Assembly (NCBI GenBank): GCA_943356525.1
Contig: CALRFG010000003.1
Location: 45,709 to 87,748, forward strand
Direction of reading: 5' to 3'
From: Candidatus Nomurabacteria bacterium
GTDB taxonomy: Bacteria; Patescibacteriota; Minisyncoccia; Phycocordibacterales; CAIZLB01
Length of the DNA stretch: 42,040 nucleotides
The translations under genes were made by a program, and so were the position numbers. Shown in pieces: positions 27,070 through 37,078 of this stretch (its first letter is position 1; each line of letters opens with the position of its first letter). Below the pieces are notes generated by a model, which was not told the DNA's origin, searched no databases, and worked only from the letters and a program-made list of their open reading frames with translations.

Positions 27070-29730
27070 CTAAATCTCATTGAAAGCTGGATTTATCCGA
27101 CAAATCACCGATTTTGGCAGTACAGCAGGATTTAAACCTGAACATGCTACGATATATTTTGTATTAACAAATAGTGGTCCAAAAGATTTAGAACCAGTAC
27201 CTTTAATTATCTCCGAGGTATCACCTCCAGAGATTGTACAGTTAGCATCTTGGGGCATATTTTTAAGGTCCCAACCTACAATACATTTTCCACCTTTATC
27301 TAAAGAAATAAGAGGTTTTTTATTAAGAATAATTTCAGGAGGAGAAGTAATTTTAGTTTCATCAACATAACAATAAGTTGTAGCGGTTTGACCATCAGAA
27401 TCTGTTAAAGATACTTCTATTTTATAAGCATCATTATTTTGTTTTGAAAAAGTTTTAACATAAGGAGATGATTTGGTTAATACAGTGCTACTTGCACCTT
27501 GTTTATAGGTTATATTACCAATAGCATTAAAAGGTCTTACTGAGAGCGTGTTTTTAGTAGATCCAATTTCAACGACACAAGAACCAAATAACTTACAGGA
27601 TACATCATTGGTTGACGTAGAGTAAATATTGTTAGTCAAACATACTTTATCTCTTTCTTTGCAGACACACCCATCGTCTTCTACGTCACATGTTGTACTA
27701 GTTTGACTTGGAATCCATTTACTATCTAAAACACATTGACTAATATTTGTTGTACGAGCTTCACAATACTTCATTAAGTCATAATTACCACCAATATTAT
27801 AAAAAATCTCTTCTTTTTTTGGTGACGTAGCTTTACAAACATCTAAAGAAAATTTTCCGACCTCAATTATTTTAACCTGTGCATGTTTATAGTCTGAAGA
27901 CTTTCCTGAATAATAACTTGATAGATTAATAGTACAATCACCGTTATATTTCGCAACTAAATTATTTGTTTTTTTTGAATATGGTGTATCTCTTAATTCA
28001 AGAGGAGTACCTTTTTTAAATTCGAATATAGCATATCGTTTAGCAATCCAATCAGAACCTTCTTTATCAGCAATCAAATAAAATGAATCATTTGCTCCTA
28101 ATCCACTTATGTTTGTACACACATCAACTGATGCTGAAACAGGACCAACCCAAGCTCTTGGGGATTCTATATTCAAAAATTTTCCACTTGATATATATCC
28201 TTCATATAATTCTTGACCAGAACAAACTATTCGATTAATTAAATTATCAGTTAAACTATAAAAAATACTAGAATTTACCCTTATTGACTTACACATGTCT
28301 GTACTTATCTTTCCGACCTCAATTATTTTAACCTGTGCATGTTTATAGTTTGAAGACTTTCCTGAATAATAACTTGATAGATTAATAGTACAATCACCGT
28401 TATATTTCGCAACTAAATTATTTGTTTTTTTTGAATATGGTGTATCTCTTAATTCAAGAGGAGTACCTTTTTTAAATTCGAATATAGCATATCGTTTAGC
28501 AATCCAATCAGAACCTTCTTTATCAGCAATCAAATAAAATGAATCATTTGCTCCTAATCCACTTATGTTTGTACACACATCAACTGATGCTGAAACAGGA
28601 CCAACCCAAGCTCTTGGGGATTCTATATTTTTAACATTTCCTGTTGAAAAAAACTTAAACACTCTCGTATTTAAAGTGTTGGAAGTATCACAGGTATCAG
28701 AAGTTTGGCACAAATTGGTTAATATTTTACTATTAACACATGTATCACTAGGTTTTATACCACAATTATGAGAAGATGCTTTAACCTTATCCACAAAAAA
28801 TGTTGTCGAAAACAACATTAATAATATTATCAAAGCTTTACTTTTTTTAAATTTTTTATTTAAAAATAGTAAAATTATCAATAATAAAACAATTAGAATA
28901 CATAATGAAAATAAAGCTATTTCAAAAGTACTATATTTGGGTACATTATTTATATACTCAATTACCTTTGTTTTTGAAATTAAAATACTATTATTTGAAT
29001 CAAGAACTTCAACTTTAAAGATTACTGGTAATTTGGAATCAATTGTTTTTAAAATATTTTCGTTTATATTAATCATTCCATATCCAGAAAAAATACGTTC
29101 TTCTTCTTTTATAAAAATTTCATTATCACCATTTAGAATGGTTATTCTAAATTTATTATTCTCTTCTTTACTTGTTTCGGGATTAAAATTACTATACATA
29201 ATATTTCCAAACAATTCATTATTTTCTATATGAACATTTATACTATCCAAGTTATATCTAGTTGATGAAACTAAAAAATCTTGACTTAATGTGTATTTTT
29301 TAGAATTAAAATCAACTGCATCAATTTTTATAATATAGGAACCTTGCGGAAAAGTTACGGGTATATTTAAAACGTATTTATTATTAATTATAGATATATT
29401 TTTTTTATCTATTGTGGTATCCAGAATATCCATGAAAAAAACAACTTCATTTTTTTCATTTATTATATTTAAAATTAACAAATTAAATTCTTCATACTCT
29501 ATTGTTCCATCAATATTTTTTATTTTAGTTAATTCAGTCGTTATCTTTAAGTCTGAATCTTTATTCAAATAAATTTTATTATCAGAATTTATAATAGATG
29601 AGTTTGTTATTATTTTAAAAACATCATCAGATTTTAAAATTATTTCATTTGCATTAACTGACACTGACATAAAGTAAAAAATAATTGAGGTAATTGCTAT
29701 TATTTTTTTAATATAATTTTTAGAAATCAT
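27070..29730 (-). CDS. Large Cys-containing surface protein with internal duplication
   Basis: Signal peptide, mid-protein TM pair, and a repeated segment IESPRAWVGPVSASVDVCTNISGLGANDSFYLIADKEGSDW. Confidence 0.75.
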   Translation of the reverse strand: MISKNYIKKIIAITSIIFYFMSVSVNANEIILKSDDVFKIITNSSIINSDNKIYLNKDSDLKITTELTKIKNIDGTIEYEEFNLLILNIINEKNEVVFFMDILDTTIDKKNISIINNKYVLNIPVTFPQGSYIIKIDAVDFNSKKYTLSQDFLVSSTRYNLDSINVHIENNELFGNIMYSNFNPETSKEENNKFRITILNGDNEIFIKEEERIFSGYGMININENILKTIDSKLPVIFKVEVLDSNNSILISKTKVIEYINNVPKYSTFEIALFSLCILIVLLLIILLFLNKKFKKSKALIILLMLFSTTFFVDKVKASSHNCGIKPSDTCVNSKILTNLCQTSDTCDTSNTLNTRVFKFFSTGNVKNIESPRAWVGPVSASVDVCTNISGLGANDSFYLIADKEGSDWIAKRYAIFEFKKGTPLELRDTPYSKKTNNLVAKYNGDCTINLSSYYSGKSSNYKHAQVKIIEVGKISTDMCKSIRVNSSIFYSLTDNLINRIVCSGQELYEGYISSGKFLNIESPRAWVGPVSASVDVCTNISGLGANDSFYLIADKEGSDWIAKRYAIFEFKKGTPLELRDTPYSKKTNNLVAKYNGDCTINLSSYYSGKSSDYKHAQVKIIEVGKFSLDVCKATSPKKEEIFYNIGGNYDLMKYCEARTTNISQCVLDSKWIPSQTSTTCDVEDDGCVCKERDKVCLTNNIYSTSTNDVSCKLFGSCVVEIGSTKNTLSVRPFNAIGNITYKQGASSTVLTKSSPYVKTFSKQNNDAYKIEVSLTDSDGQTATTYCYVDETKITSPPEIILNKKPLISLDKGGKCIVGWDLKNMPQDANCTISGGDTSEIIKGTGSKSFGPLFVNTKYIVACSGLNPAVLPKSVICRINPAFNEI
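27854..28173. repeat. 320-bp intragenic direct repeat, copy A
   Basis: Identical to 28310-28629 except C27894/T28350. Confidence 0.95.
28310..28629. repeat. 320-bp intragenic direct repeat, copy B
   Basis: Offset 456 bp from copy A. Confidence 0.95.
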
Positions 29731-29761
29731 ATCTTTATTATATACAATTTTTTCATATATG

Positions 29762-32002
29762 CTATTTCACCCTACCATCAATTTCAACATTTTTACCTAC
29801 AGTCACAGCTGACGTAAGTGCATTATTTTTTAGCTGCATTCTCTCACCTGTAAAACTATCTGTCGCAGTTAATGCTGGACTCATTATTATTTGAGGTAAT
29901 TTACCTTTTTGCGTTAGTGTAGGGGTAAAACCTATTTTAAAATAAAATTCTTTTATAGCTTTATCTATACCGACTCCTGATTCTATATCTCCAAGAGATA
30001 TTGTTATTTCACGAGTTGATTGATTATACTTAATGGCTGCTGGTGTTATATTTGGACCGTAAACACCTTTCCAAGTAGCATTTGGGGGCAACTTAGCTGT
30101 AAACTCAACCCCTTTTATTGTATTGGCTGTATTGGATATATTTCCAATATATTTATACACTGTTTCTTTGTTTATCTCAGGAGAGTAAGTACCTTTGTCA
30201 TATGCTAAGTTTGAACTAAACATTACATCTGTTTTTAGCCTTAATTGTTTTTTTGTACTAGCAACTATGTTTTCAGTTACCCTATTTTGACCCAATCTTT
30301 GTGCTTTAACGTTTATAGTTATATCCGACGTTGCACGTTTTAGTGTCTTGATAAGACTTTCATCGCTATTTATCGTAGCCAAATTGAAACTAAGTTCACG
30401 ACTTTCTCCTGGCGGTATATTTGTCAAGCTTTGATTCAAGGATTTATCCCATAGAACAATATCTCTGTTAGAGTCGTAAAATCCATCATTAGAGTTTACA
30501 CTTCGACGATCTATAAGAACACCTCCCAAAGAAACTTCTATAACTACATCAGTTATAGCATCTTTAAGGTTGTTTGTTATTACAAGATCTGATTTTAGAA
30601 TCTGACCATAGCTTACAGGATTATTTTCTGTATTATTACCATCTATTAAAAGTTTTGTAACTACAAAAGGTTTTCGTATCTCTATTAGATTATCTTGTGT
30701 TGTTAAAACCGTTAACATTTGTTTTGTTTTAGCTTCCTCAACACCTAAAATAAATCTGAAGTTTTTATCTACATTTACTTCTCCTATAAATTTTCCTTTA
30801 AGTTTTATACCTGTTGATGACAAAGATTCAATACTATCAAAAGACCAAGTATTATTATCTGAATCTGGTTTTGGACTAGCTTCCAATAATCTGTAGCCAA
30901 AAGGATATTCAACTCTCAATTGTATATTTTTTAAAGACTCTTCTGTGTTTGACTCAAGTTTTATATCAAAATTTAATTCTTGATTATTATTTATCTCTTT
31001 AACATTGTTTACGGTTATAGTTATCGGACTTCCTGCAATAAATACACCTATATCTTTATCTGTTTTAAATATAGTAGCTGAATCATTTATATTGAATTCA
31101 TATGAATATCTGATATTTTTCTTAACACTCTGTTCGCCAAAAAAGACTACAGAGTTTTTCTGTCTAATTGTTTCGCCAGGTCTGATGGTACCTACTGTTA
31201 TTCTCTCATTAGTTAAATCCTGAGTTCTGTCAGATGGAGATTTTGAGCCATCAGGATATTGAATAATTAAGTCTGAAAATATAAGATCTGTTGTATTATT
31301 ATTTGTAATATCAACTATAAAATCACTTACCTCACCACTCTTTACAGAAACCGGTCCTGTAATCTTTATATCTATCTTACTTGTTGATATAGTATTAGTA
31401 CCTTGAGAAAGACTTATATATGTGTAAAAAGCTGCACCTACAAAGAAAAAAAAGGTGAGCATGAATATAATAAAACCTAAGGTAAAATTATTTTTTTTAC
31501 CTCTGCCTTTAAGATTTTGATCTTGCATATCTGCACTATCGCCTATTTTTATAGTTTTAATATCAGGGTGATAATCAGTCTGAAAATCAGGATTAGTATT
31601 ATCAACTTTAGCTTTTGTTTCTAATGTCGGTTTTAAATTTGGATACAATGCCCTACCGCGACCCTCCAATTTAGCTTGAGCCAATTTTAATGCCATGTTT
31701 GTACGCTGTATACCACCCTCCAATTTGTTAATTCTTTCTTTTGTAAAGCTATCACCTTCAGCATTATTAAATTGCTTATTTAGAAAATCTGAAACCGATT
31801 CTTTATTTTCCCTTACTTCTGTAACTTTTTCTAAACCAGTATCTTTTATACCGTTGACATGTTGATCCCAAGAAGAAGCTACTTTTATATCATGCTTGCG
31901 TAAATTATTTAATTTTGAAGCATTATCAGACATAGACCTAGAATACAGTTTTTGCTTCAATGCTTCTATTTTTGTTCTATCATTATTATTTAAGCCGTTC
32001 AT
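29762..32002 (-). CDS. Single-TM protein with large extracytoplasmic DUF11/CARDB-like beta domains
   Basis: About 175-aa cytosolic N-terminus, TM FTLGFIIFMLTFFFFVGAAFYTYISL, then repeated beta-sandwich-like segments (PVSVKSGEVSDFIVDITNNN). Confidence 0.75.
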   Translation of the reverse strand: MNGLNNNDRTKIEALKQKLYSRSMSDNASKLNNLRKHDIKVASSWDQHVNGIKDTGLEKVTEVRENKESVSDFLNKQFNNAEGDSFTKERINKLEGGIQRTNMALKLAQAKLEGRGRALYPNLKPTLETKAKVDNTNPDFQTDYHPDIKTIKIGDSADMQDQNLKGRGKKNNFTLGFIIFMLTFFFFVGAAFYTYISLSQGTNTISTSKIDIKITGPVSVKSGEVSDFIVDITNNNTTDLIFSDLIIQYPDGSKSPSDRTQDLTNERITVGTIRPGETIRQKNSVVFFGEQSVKKNIRYSYEFNINDSATIFKTDKDIGVFIAGSPITITVNNVKEINNNQELNFDIKLESNTEESLKNIQLRVEYPFGYRLLEASPKPDSDNNTWSFDSIESLSSTGIKLKGKFIGEVNVDKNFRFILGVEEAKTKQMLTVLTTQDNLIEIRKPFVVTKLLIDGNNTENNPVSYGQILKSDLVITNNLKDAITDVVIEVSLGGVLIDRRSVNSNDGFYDSNRDIVLWDKSLNQSLTNIPPGESRELSFNLATINSDESLIKTLKRATSDITINVKAQRLGQNRVTENIVASTKKQLRLKTDVMFSSNLAYDKGTYSPEINKETVYKYIGNISNTANTIKGVEFTAKLPPNATWKGVYGPNITPAAIKYNQSTREITISLGDIESGVGIDKAIKEFYFKIGFTPTLTQKGKLPQIIMSPALTATDSFTGERMQLKNNALTSAVTVGKNVEIDGRVK

Positions 32003-32040
32003 ATAGTTATTATATGCTTATATAGAGCTTGGTGTAAAGA

Positions 32041-32622
32041 TTAAAAGTCTATTTTATTATACAAATTATTTAAATTTATTTTTTCGGTATCAAACCAAGC
32101 GGATAAATCTTTCTTTTCTTTTTTTAATACCTCTTCGATTATGATTTTATCAACAAACCCTTGTAAACCCCTAATATAAACAATAAAAAAAGTATTTATC
32201 TTATTTAGCATATCTACTTTATCAATATCATTGCTTTTAACTATATAAATAATAAATTTACATAGGTGAATAATCATATCGTATATCTCGGTATTGATAT
32301 TTTCAAAATAATCTCTTTCATCGTTGAAGAACAAACCTTCTGCCAATCTTAGAAACTGCACTATACTTTTTGATCCCGCAAAGGCAAACTTATGCTGCAC
32401 ATCAGTTAGTCTAAAAAACTCTTTACCTCTTACTACAGATATTTTATTAACCGAGAATGCTTTTATGTTTCCTTTGAGTTTAGAGCTCTCTTTTCTAAAA
32501 CTTGTTGCTATGATATTGATAACTCCAAATTTATCAGAAAAGGCTTTTATTAAAGAGTCGTTTTCTTGAATATTTTTTATATCAAATATGATGCAATTTG
32601 TCTCATATATAGTATAAACCAT
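32041..32622 (-). CDS. RecO-like DNA repair protein
   Basis: N-terminal OB-like segment, INIIATSFRKESSKLKGNIKAFSVNKISVVRGKEFFRLTDV; located just downstream of ileS. Confidence 0.65.
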   Translation of the reverse strand: MVYTIYETNCIIFDIKNIQENDSLIKAFSDKFGVINIIATSFRKESSKLKGNIKAFSVNKISVVRGKEFFRLTDVQHKFAFAGSKSIVQFLRLAEGLFFNDERDYFENINTEIYDMIIHLCKFIIYIVKSNDIDKVDMLNKINTFFIVYIRGLQGFVDKIIIEEVLKKEKKDLSAWFDTEKINLNNLYNKIDF

Positions 32623-32626
32623 TACT

Positions 32627-35600
32627 TTAAATTTTTGTTACAAATATTTCCTCTGATTCACTTTTAATTATGTCTAATTTGTCTGAGTTTACAGATGACT
32701 TTATCATATCTGTAAAAGCTATTATATTTTCTTTTGTTTTTAAGATTAGAGAAATTTTATCACTTGGCATTAAGTTAAGTTCTTTTCTTTTTGATTGTAT
32801 TTCACGAATAATATCTCGAACAACACCTTCTTGTCGCAGATATTCTGAGATATTTGTATCGATTGATATCTCTATTCCTTCTATAACAGATTTAACATTC
32901 AACTCATCCTTTATAATTTCTATATAAATATTTTCCATTATCTCTTTTTTTACAGATATAGACTCTAAAGGTTGTCTTACTTTTATACCGGCTTTATTTC
33001 GTAAGGCCAAACCTTGCTCTATAACTTGGCGAGTTTGTGTCATTTTCTCAAGTACTAAAATATCTTTTATATCTCTACTCTCAGGCCAATCTTCTAGATG
33101 AACTGATTCTTTCATATCTTTTATATTTGCAAAATCTTTAGCAAAAAGATATATCTCTTCAGCCATAAATGGTGTAAACGGAGCGATAACTTTAGACAAA
33201 GTTATGAGAACTATCAACAAGTTTTTGGTTACAATTTCATCTTCAACCCCCTTGAAACGATCACGACAACGTCTCAAATACCATGTTGAAAGCTCGTCCA
33301 CAAAATCAAGTATTGGTTTTGCAGCTCTGTCTATTTGATAAATATCTAGATTACTTGTTACCTCTTTTACAAGAGTGTTTAATTTTATCTCAATCCATGC
33401 ATCAAGCTCATTTATATTTGAAAAATTATTATTAATATCTATATCAAGATTTTTAACTCCATACATTTCTAAGAACGAGATTGTATTTGAAATCTTATTG
33501 AAGAATTTATTATTTATTTCATTTAATAACTTTTGGGAAAATGCATATTCCTCCGCGCGAGTTACGGGAGATGAAAGTAAGAAATACCTTAGAGAATCTG
33601 CGCCAAATTCTTCAACCACAGGCATTAGTTCTGCATAATTTCCTAAACTCTTTGACATCTTTTTTCCATCTTCTGCCAAAACCATACCACTAACTATCAC
33701 GTTTTTAAATGGAGCCTTATCAAATAATGCTACCGACATAAAAAGCATATAGTAAAACCAACCACGAGTTTGGTCTAAACTCTCTGCAACAAAGTCTACT
33801 GTTAAGTTTTTCACAAAATCTTTTTGTCCTGCATCATCAAAATCAAATGGATAATGAACTGATGAAAAAGGCATAGATCCTGCATCATACCAAACATCTA
33901 ACACTTCAGGTAATCTTTTATAGACCTCCCCATTTACTTCGAATATCACTTCGTCAATATAAGGTCTGTGAAAATCAAGTTCAAAATCATCATTATGTGG
34001 AATGAAGGCAAAATCTATATTTAAATAAGAGGCTGGTTCTATTATTTCATAAACTTTATTTCCTTTTATGATTTCTTCAAGATTATCACCATTTGCAACA
34101 TGTTGTAAATTGTAAACACAACCTTCATGTGTAATTATCAATATATTTTTATTTTTATACCTCTCATCTATTTCATAAAAAAACTTAGCTATACGTTTTT
34201 TTACATCAGCAAGGCTTTCTCCATTTGGAAATACTTTGATAAACTTTTCTGAATTATTTGCTGTAAACGCACTGTAACTCTTATCACTTTGTCCGTCTAA
34301 ATCACCGTATTGTTGCTCTATTAACCTATCATCTATTTTTATCTCGATATCTTTTCCTGTTTTTTCTTTTATTATTTGTTTTACTATATCTGCTGTTTCC
34401 TGGTTACGGATTATAGGTGATGAGTAAATAATATCAGGAATATTATTTTCTGTTATCATTTTCTCTACAGAAACTTTAACATCTTCCTTACCCTTAGGGG
34501 TGATGTGATGACGAGATGAAAACTCTAAACCTGAACTCATAACTGATTCTATAAGATGCGTAGCTTCACCGTGACGCATTACTGTATATGTATTTCGTCT
34601 TGTTTTATTTTTTATATCATTAACACCTCCTAAGCAAACAATTTCTCCAGTATCTTGACCTTTCCATATAGGAAGTGGTGTCCCCCAATAACGACTACGT
34701 GATACTGCCCAGTCGCGATTATTTTCAAGCCATGAATGGAGTCTTTTATGTCCTATCTCATCTGGATACCAGTTTATACCGTTGTTCACTTCTATCATTC
34801 TATCTTTCACGGCTGTAGTTTTTATAAACCATGATGAAGTAGCATAGTTTAACAAAGGTGTTTTACATCTCCAACAATGTGGGTATGCGTGGACGTATTT
34901 TTCTTTTGCAAATAAATAACCATTATGTGCTAAATACTTTATAACTTCAATATCAGCTTTTGAATGATCGTTTATTGGTTTAACCGATCCAGAAAAATCT
35001 TTCACCTCAGATATAAATTCTCCTTTGGAATCTACATGTTGTATAAAAGGTAAATGTTCACTTTTTCCCAACTTTAAATCATCATCTCCAAAAGCTGGGG
35101 CAATATGTACTACACCTGTACCGTCTGTATCTGTTACAAAATCAGCGTGATATATTTTCCAGCCAGTATTAATATCACTTATCTGAGTATCAGTACCTAT
35201 TTCATAATTAAATATTCTTTCATACATTGACCCAACCAACTCCTCTCCTTTTATTTCTTTTATAACAGAAAATTCTTCACCTTCCTTTTTGAATGTGTCA
35301 ATTTTTTCAAAAGAAGATTTTAATATGATTATTTTCCTTGTTCCTGTATCAATTTGTAAATATATAAAATCTTTATTGATTGCCAATGCAACGTTTCCCG
35401 GCAATGTCCAAGGTGTAGTTGTCCAAGCAATGATAGATGAATCTTTGTATTCACCTTCTGTTATGCGGAAATAAACATAAGCAGATAAATCGCTTATATC
35501 TTTATAACCTTCTGTTACTTCGTAGTTGGATAATACAGTCTCACAATGTGGACACCATGGCATAACCTTATACCCTTCATATACTAAACCTTTATTATAT

Positions 35601-36076
35601 AGCTCTTTAAAAGCCCAAAGATTTGACTCCATGTATGTTGCATCAAGTGTTCTATAGTCATTATCCATATCCACCCAACGCCCAAGTTTTGGAATAATTT
35701 TTTTCCAACCATCGCGAAATTTGAATACTGAAGCTCTAGCTGTTTCATTAAATTTTCCAATACCAAATTCTTCAATGTCCTTTTTACCTTTGAAACCTAA
35801 GGTTTTCTCAGCAAGACTTTCTATTGGTAAACCATGAGTATCCCAACCCCAAGAACGAGGTACTTTATACCCTCTCATGGTCTTATACCTAGGATACATA
35901 TCTTTTATTGCTGTAGGTAGGGCGTTTCCAAAGTGGGGTAAGCCTGTAGCATACGGAGGACCATCATAGTAACGAAAAGCTTCCTGATCTTTATTTTTAT
36001 CAAGACTTTTTTGAAAAATGTTGTTATCCTGCCAATATTTAAGTATTGCTGATTCACGCTCATTTGGAGTTTTCAT
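32627..36076 (-). CDS. ileS: Isoleucyl-tRNA synthetase with inserted histidine-phosphatase domain
   Basis: PHFGNAL (HIGH), WTTTPWTLPGN editing motif, DWAVSRSRYWGTPLPIW, KKMSKSLGN; inserted RHGEA domain, aa about 494-697. Confidence 0.96.
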   Translation of the reverse strand: MKTPNERESAILKYWQDNNIFQKSLDKNKDQEAFRYYDGPPYATGLPHFGNALPTAIKDMYPRYKTMRGYKVPRSWGWDTHGLPIESLAEKTLGFKGKKDIEEFGIGKFNETARASVFKFRDGWKKIIPKLGRWVDMDNDYRTLDATYMESNLWAFKELYNKGLVYEGYKVMPWCPHCETVLSNYEVTEGYKDISDLSAYVYFRITEGEYKDSSIIAWTTTPWTLPGNVALAINKDFIYLQIDTGTRKIIILKSSFEKIDTFKKEGEEFSVIKEIKGEELVGSMYERIFNYEIGTDTQISDINTGWKIYHADFVTDTDGTGVVHIAPAFGDDDLKLGKSEHLPFIQHVDSKGEFISEVKDFSGSVKPINDHSKADIEVIKYLAHNGYLFAKEKYVHAYPHCWRCKTPLLNYATSSWFIKTTAVKDRMIEVNNGINWYPDEIGHKRLHSWLENNRDWAVSRSRYWGTPLPIWKGQDTGEIVCLGGVNDIKNKTRRNTYTVMRHGEATHLIESVMSSGLEFSSRHHITPKGKEDVKVSVEKMITENNIPDIIYSSPIIRNQETADIVKQIIKEKTGKDIEIKIDDRLIEQQYGDLDGQSDKSYSAFTANNSEKFIKVFPNGESLADVKKRIAKFFYEIDERYKNKNILIITHEGCVYNLQHVANGDNLEEIIKGNKVYEIIEPASYLNIDFAFIPHNDDFELDFHRPYIDEVIFEVNGEVYKRLPEVLDVWYDAGSMPFSSVHYPFDFDDAGQKDFVKNLTVDFVAESLDQTRGWFYYMLFMSVALFDKAPFKNVIVSGMVLAEDGKKMSKSLGNYAELMPVVEEFGADSLRYFLLSSPVTRAEEYAFSQKLLNEINNKFFNKISNTISFLEMYGVKNLDIDINNNFSNINELDAWIEIKLNTLVKEVTSNLDIYQIDRAAKPILDFVDELSTWYLRRCRDRFKGVEDEIVTKNLLIVLITLSKVIAPFTPFMAEEIYLFAKDFANIKDMKESVHLEDWPESRDIKDILVLEKMTQTRQVIEQGLALRNKAGIKVRQPLESISVKKEIMENIYIEIIKDELNVKSVIEGIEISIDTNISEYLRQEGVVRDIIREIQSKRKELNLMPSDKISLILKTKENIIAFTDMIKSSVNSDKLDIIKSESEEIFVTKI
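33987..34606 (-). other. Histidine-phosphatase/PGAM-like domain inside ileS
   Basis: TYTVMRHGEAT, YSSPIIRNQETADIV, DRLIEQQYGDLDGQ, FPNGESLADVKKRI, ILIITHEGCVYNL. Confidence 0.9.
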
Positions 36077-36125
36077 GTATTGGATTATACATTATTTTAA
36101 AGGTTTTGGGAGGGGTTATAAAAAC

Positions 36126-36158
36126 AAAAATCCCAGTTTTTTTAGGGCTGGGATTTTT
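36126..36158 (-). terminator. Intrinsic terminator after slipin gene
   Basis: AAAAATCCCAG / CTGGGATTTTT stem. Confidence 0.85.
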
Positions 36159-36178
36159 GATAAGATTTTAAAAATATA

Positions 36179-36925
36179 TTATTCCTGCCCCTTCTTCATA
36201 TAACCTGTAAACGCCTGCATTATTTCAAGTGGTATTGTAAACACAACAGTATTACTTGAGTCGGATGATATGTCGTTTATTGACTGTAATGTTCTTAAAT
36301 GAAGTGCACCTGGTGTAGCTGATAAAGTCTTTGCTGCTTCAGCCATATTTTGTGATGCAGCCAACTCTCCTTCTGATGTTATGATCACAGCTCTTTTCTC
36401 TCTTTCTGCCTCAGCTTGTTTTGCGATAGTTCTTTCCATATTTTCAGGAAGCTTAACATCTTTAAGTTCTACTGATGATACATCAAGTCCCCATGAAGCA
36501 GATACTTCTTCAACAAGTGCTTCTATACGATCAGCAACTTTATCTCTACTTGCCAACAATTCATCAAGAGTAACTTCACCTACAACATTTCTCATGGTTG
36601 TTTGTGCATATTGTAGAACCGCATATCTGAAGTTTTCTATCTCAAGTATAGCTTTCTCTGCATCTGCAACTTTATAGTAAATAACAGCGTTTACGTTCAC
36701 AGGGACATTATCTTTTGTGATAGCGTTTTGATCAGGAACATCTACTGCTTTAGTTCGAAGATCTATCTTTTGATAAGATTGGATAATAGGAATAACTATT
36801 CTCCATCCAGGGTTCATTGTTTTATGAAATTTTCCAAACATAAATTTTAACCCCTTTTCATATTGGTTAATTTGGCGAATTGAGATTAAAAGTATAAGTA
36901 TGATAATAATAATTATTGTAGGCAT
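36179..36925 (-). CDS. Slipin/stomatin-like SPFH-domain protein
   Basis: RQINQYEKGLKFMFGKFHKTMNPGWRIVIPIIQSYQKIDLRTKAVDVPDQNAITKDNVPVNVNAVIYYKV; GEVTLDELLASRDKV. Confidence 0.94.
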   Translation of the reverse strand: MPTIIIIIILILLISIRQINQYEKGLKFMFGKFHKTMNPGWRIVIPIIQSYQKIDLRTKAVDVPDQNAITKDNVPVNVNAVIYYKVADAEKAILEIENFRYAVLQYAQTTMRNVVGEVTLDELLASRDKVADRIEALVEEVSASWGLDVSSVELKDVKLPENMERTIAKQAEAEREKRAVIITSEGELAASQNMAEAAKTLSATPGALHLRTLQSINDISSDSSNTVVFTIPLEIMQAFTGYMKKGQE

Positions 36926-37078
36926 ATTTTTATATTAAATTTTGATTAATTTTGATTAATAGATTATGAGAGTATTATATCATTATTTACCCAATATGTG
37001 ATTATCTTTGGAAATGACTTTATCTTTTCTTTATAAAATCTCCCGGAAAACTTTATCTACTTTATTATATAAATATAT

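Noticed and set aside
35584-35775. 63-aa minus-strand ORF
   Set aside because: Nested out of frame within ileS; the repeat of familiar IleRS motifs is in the other frame.
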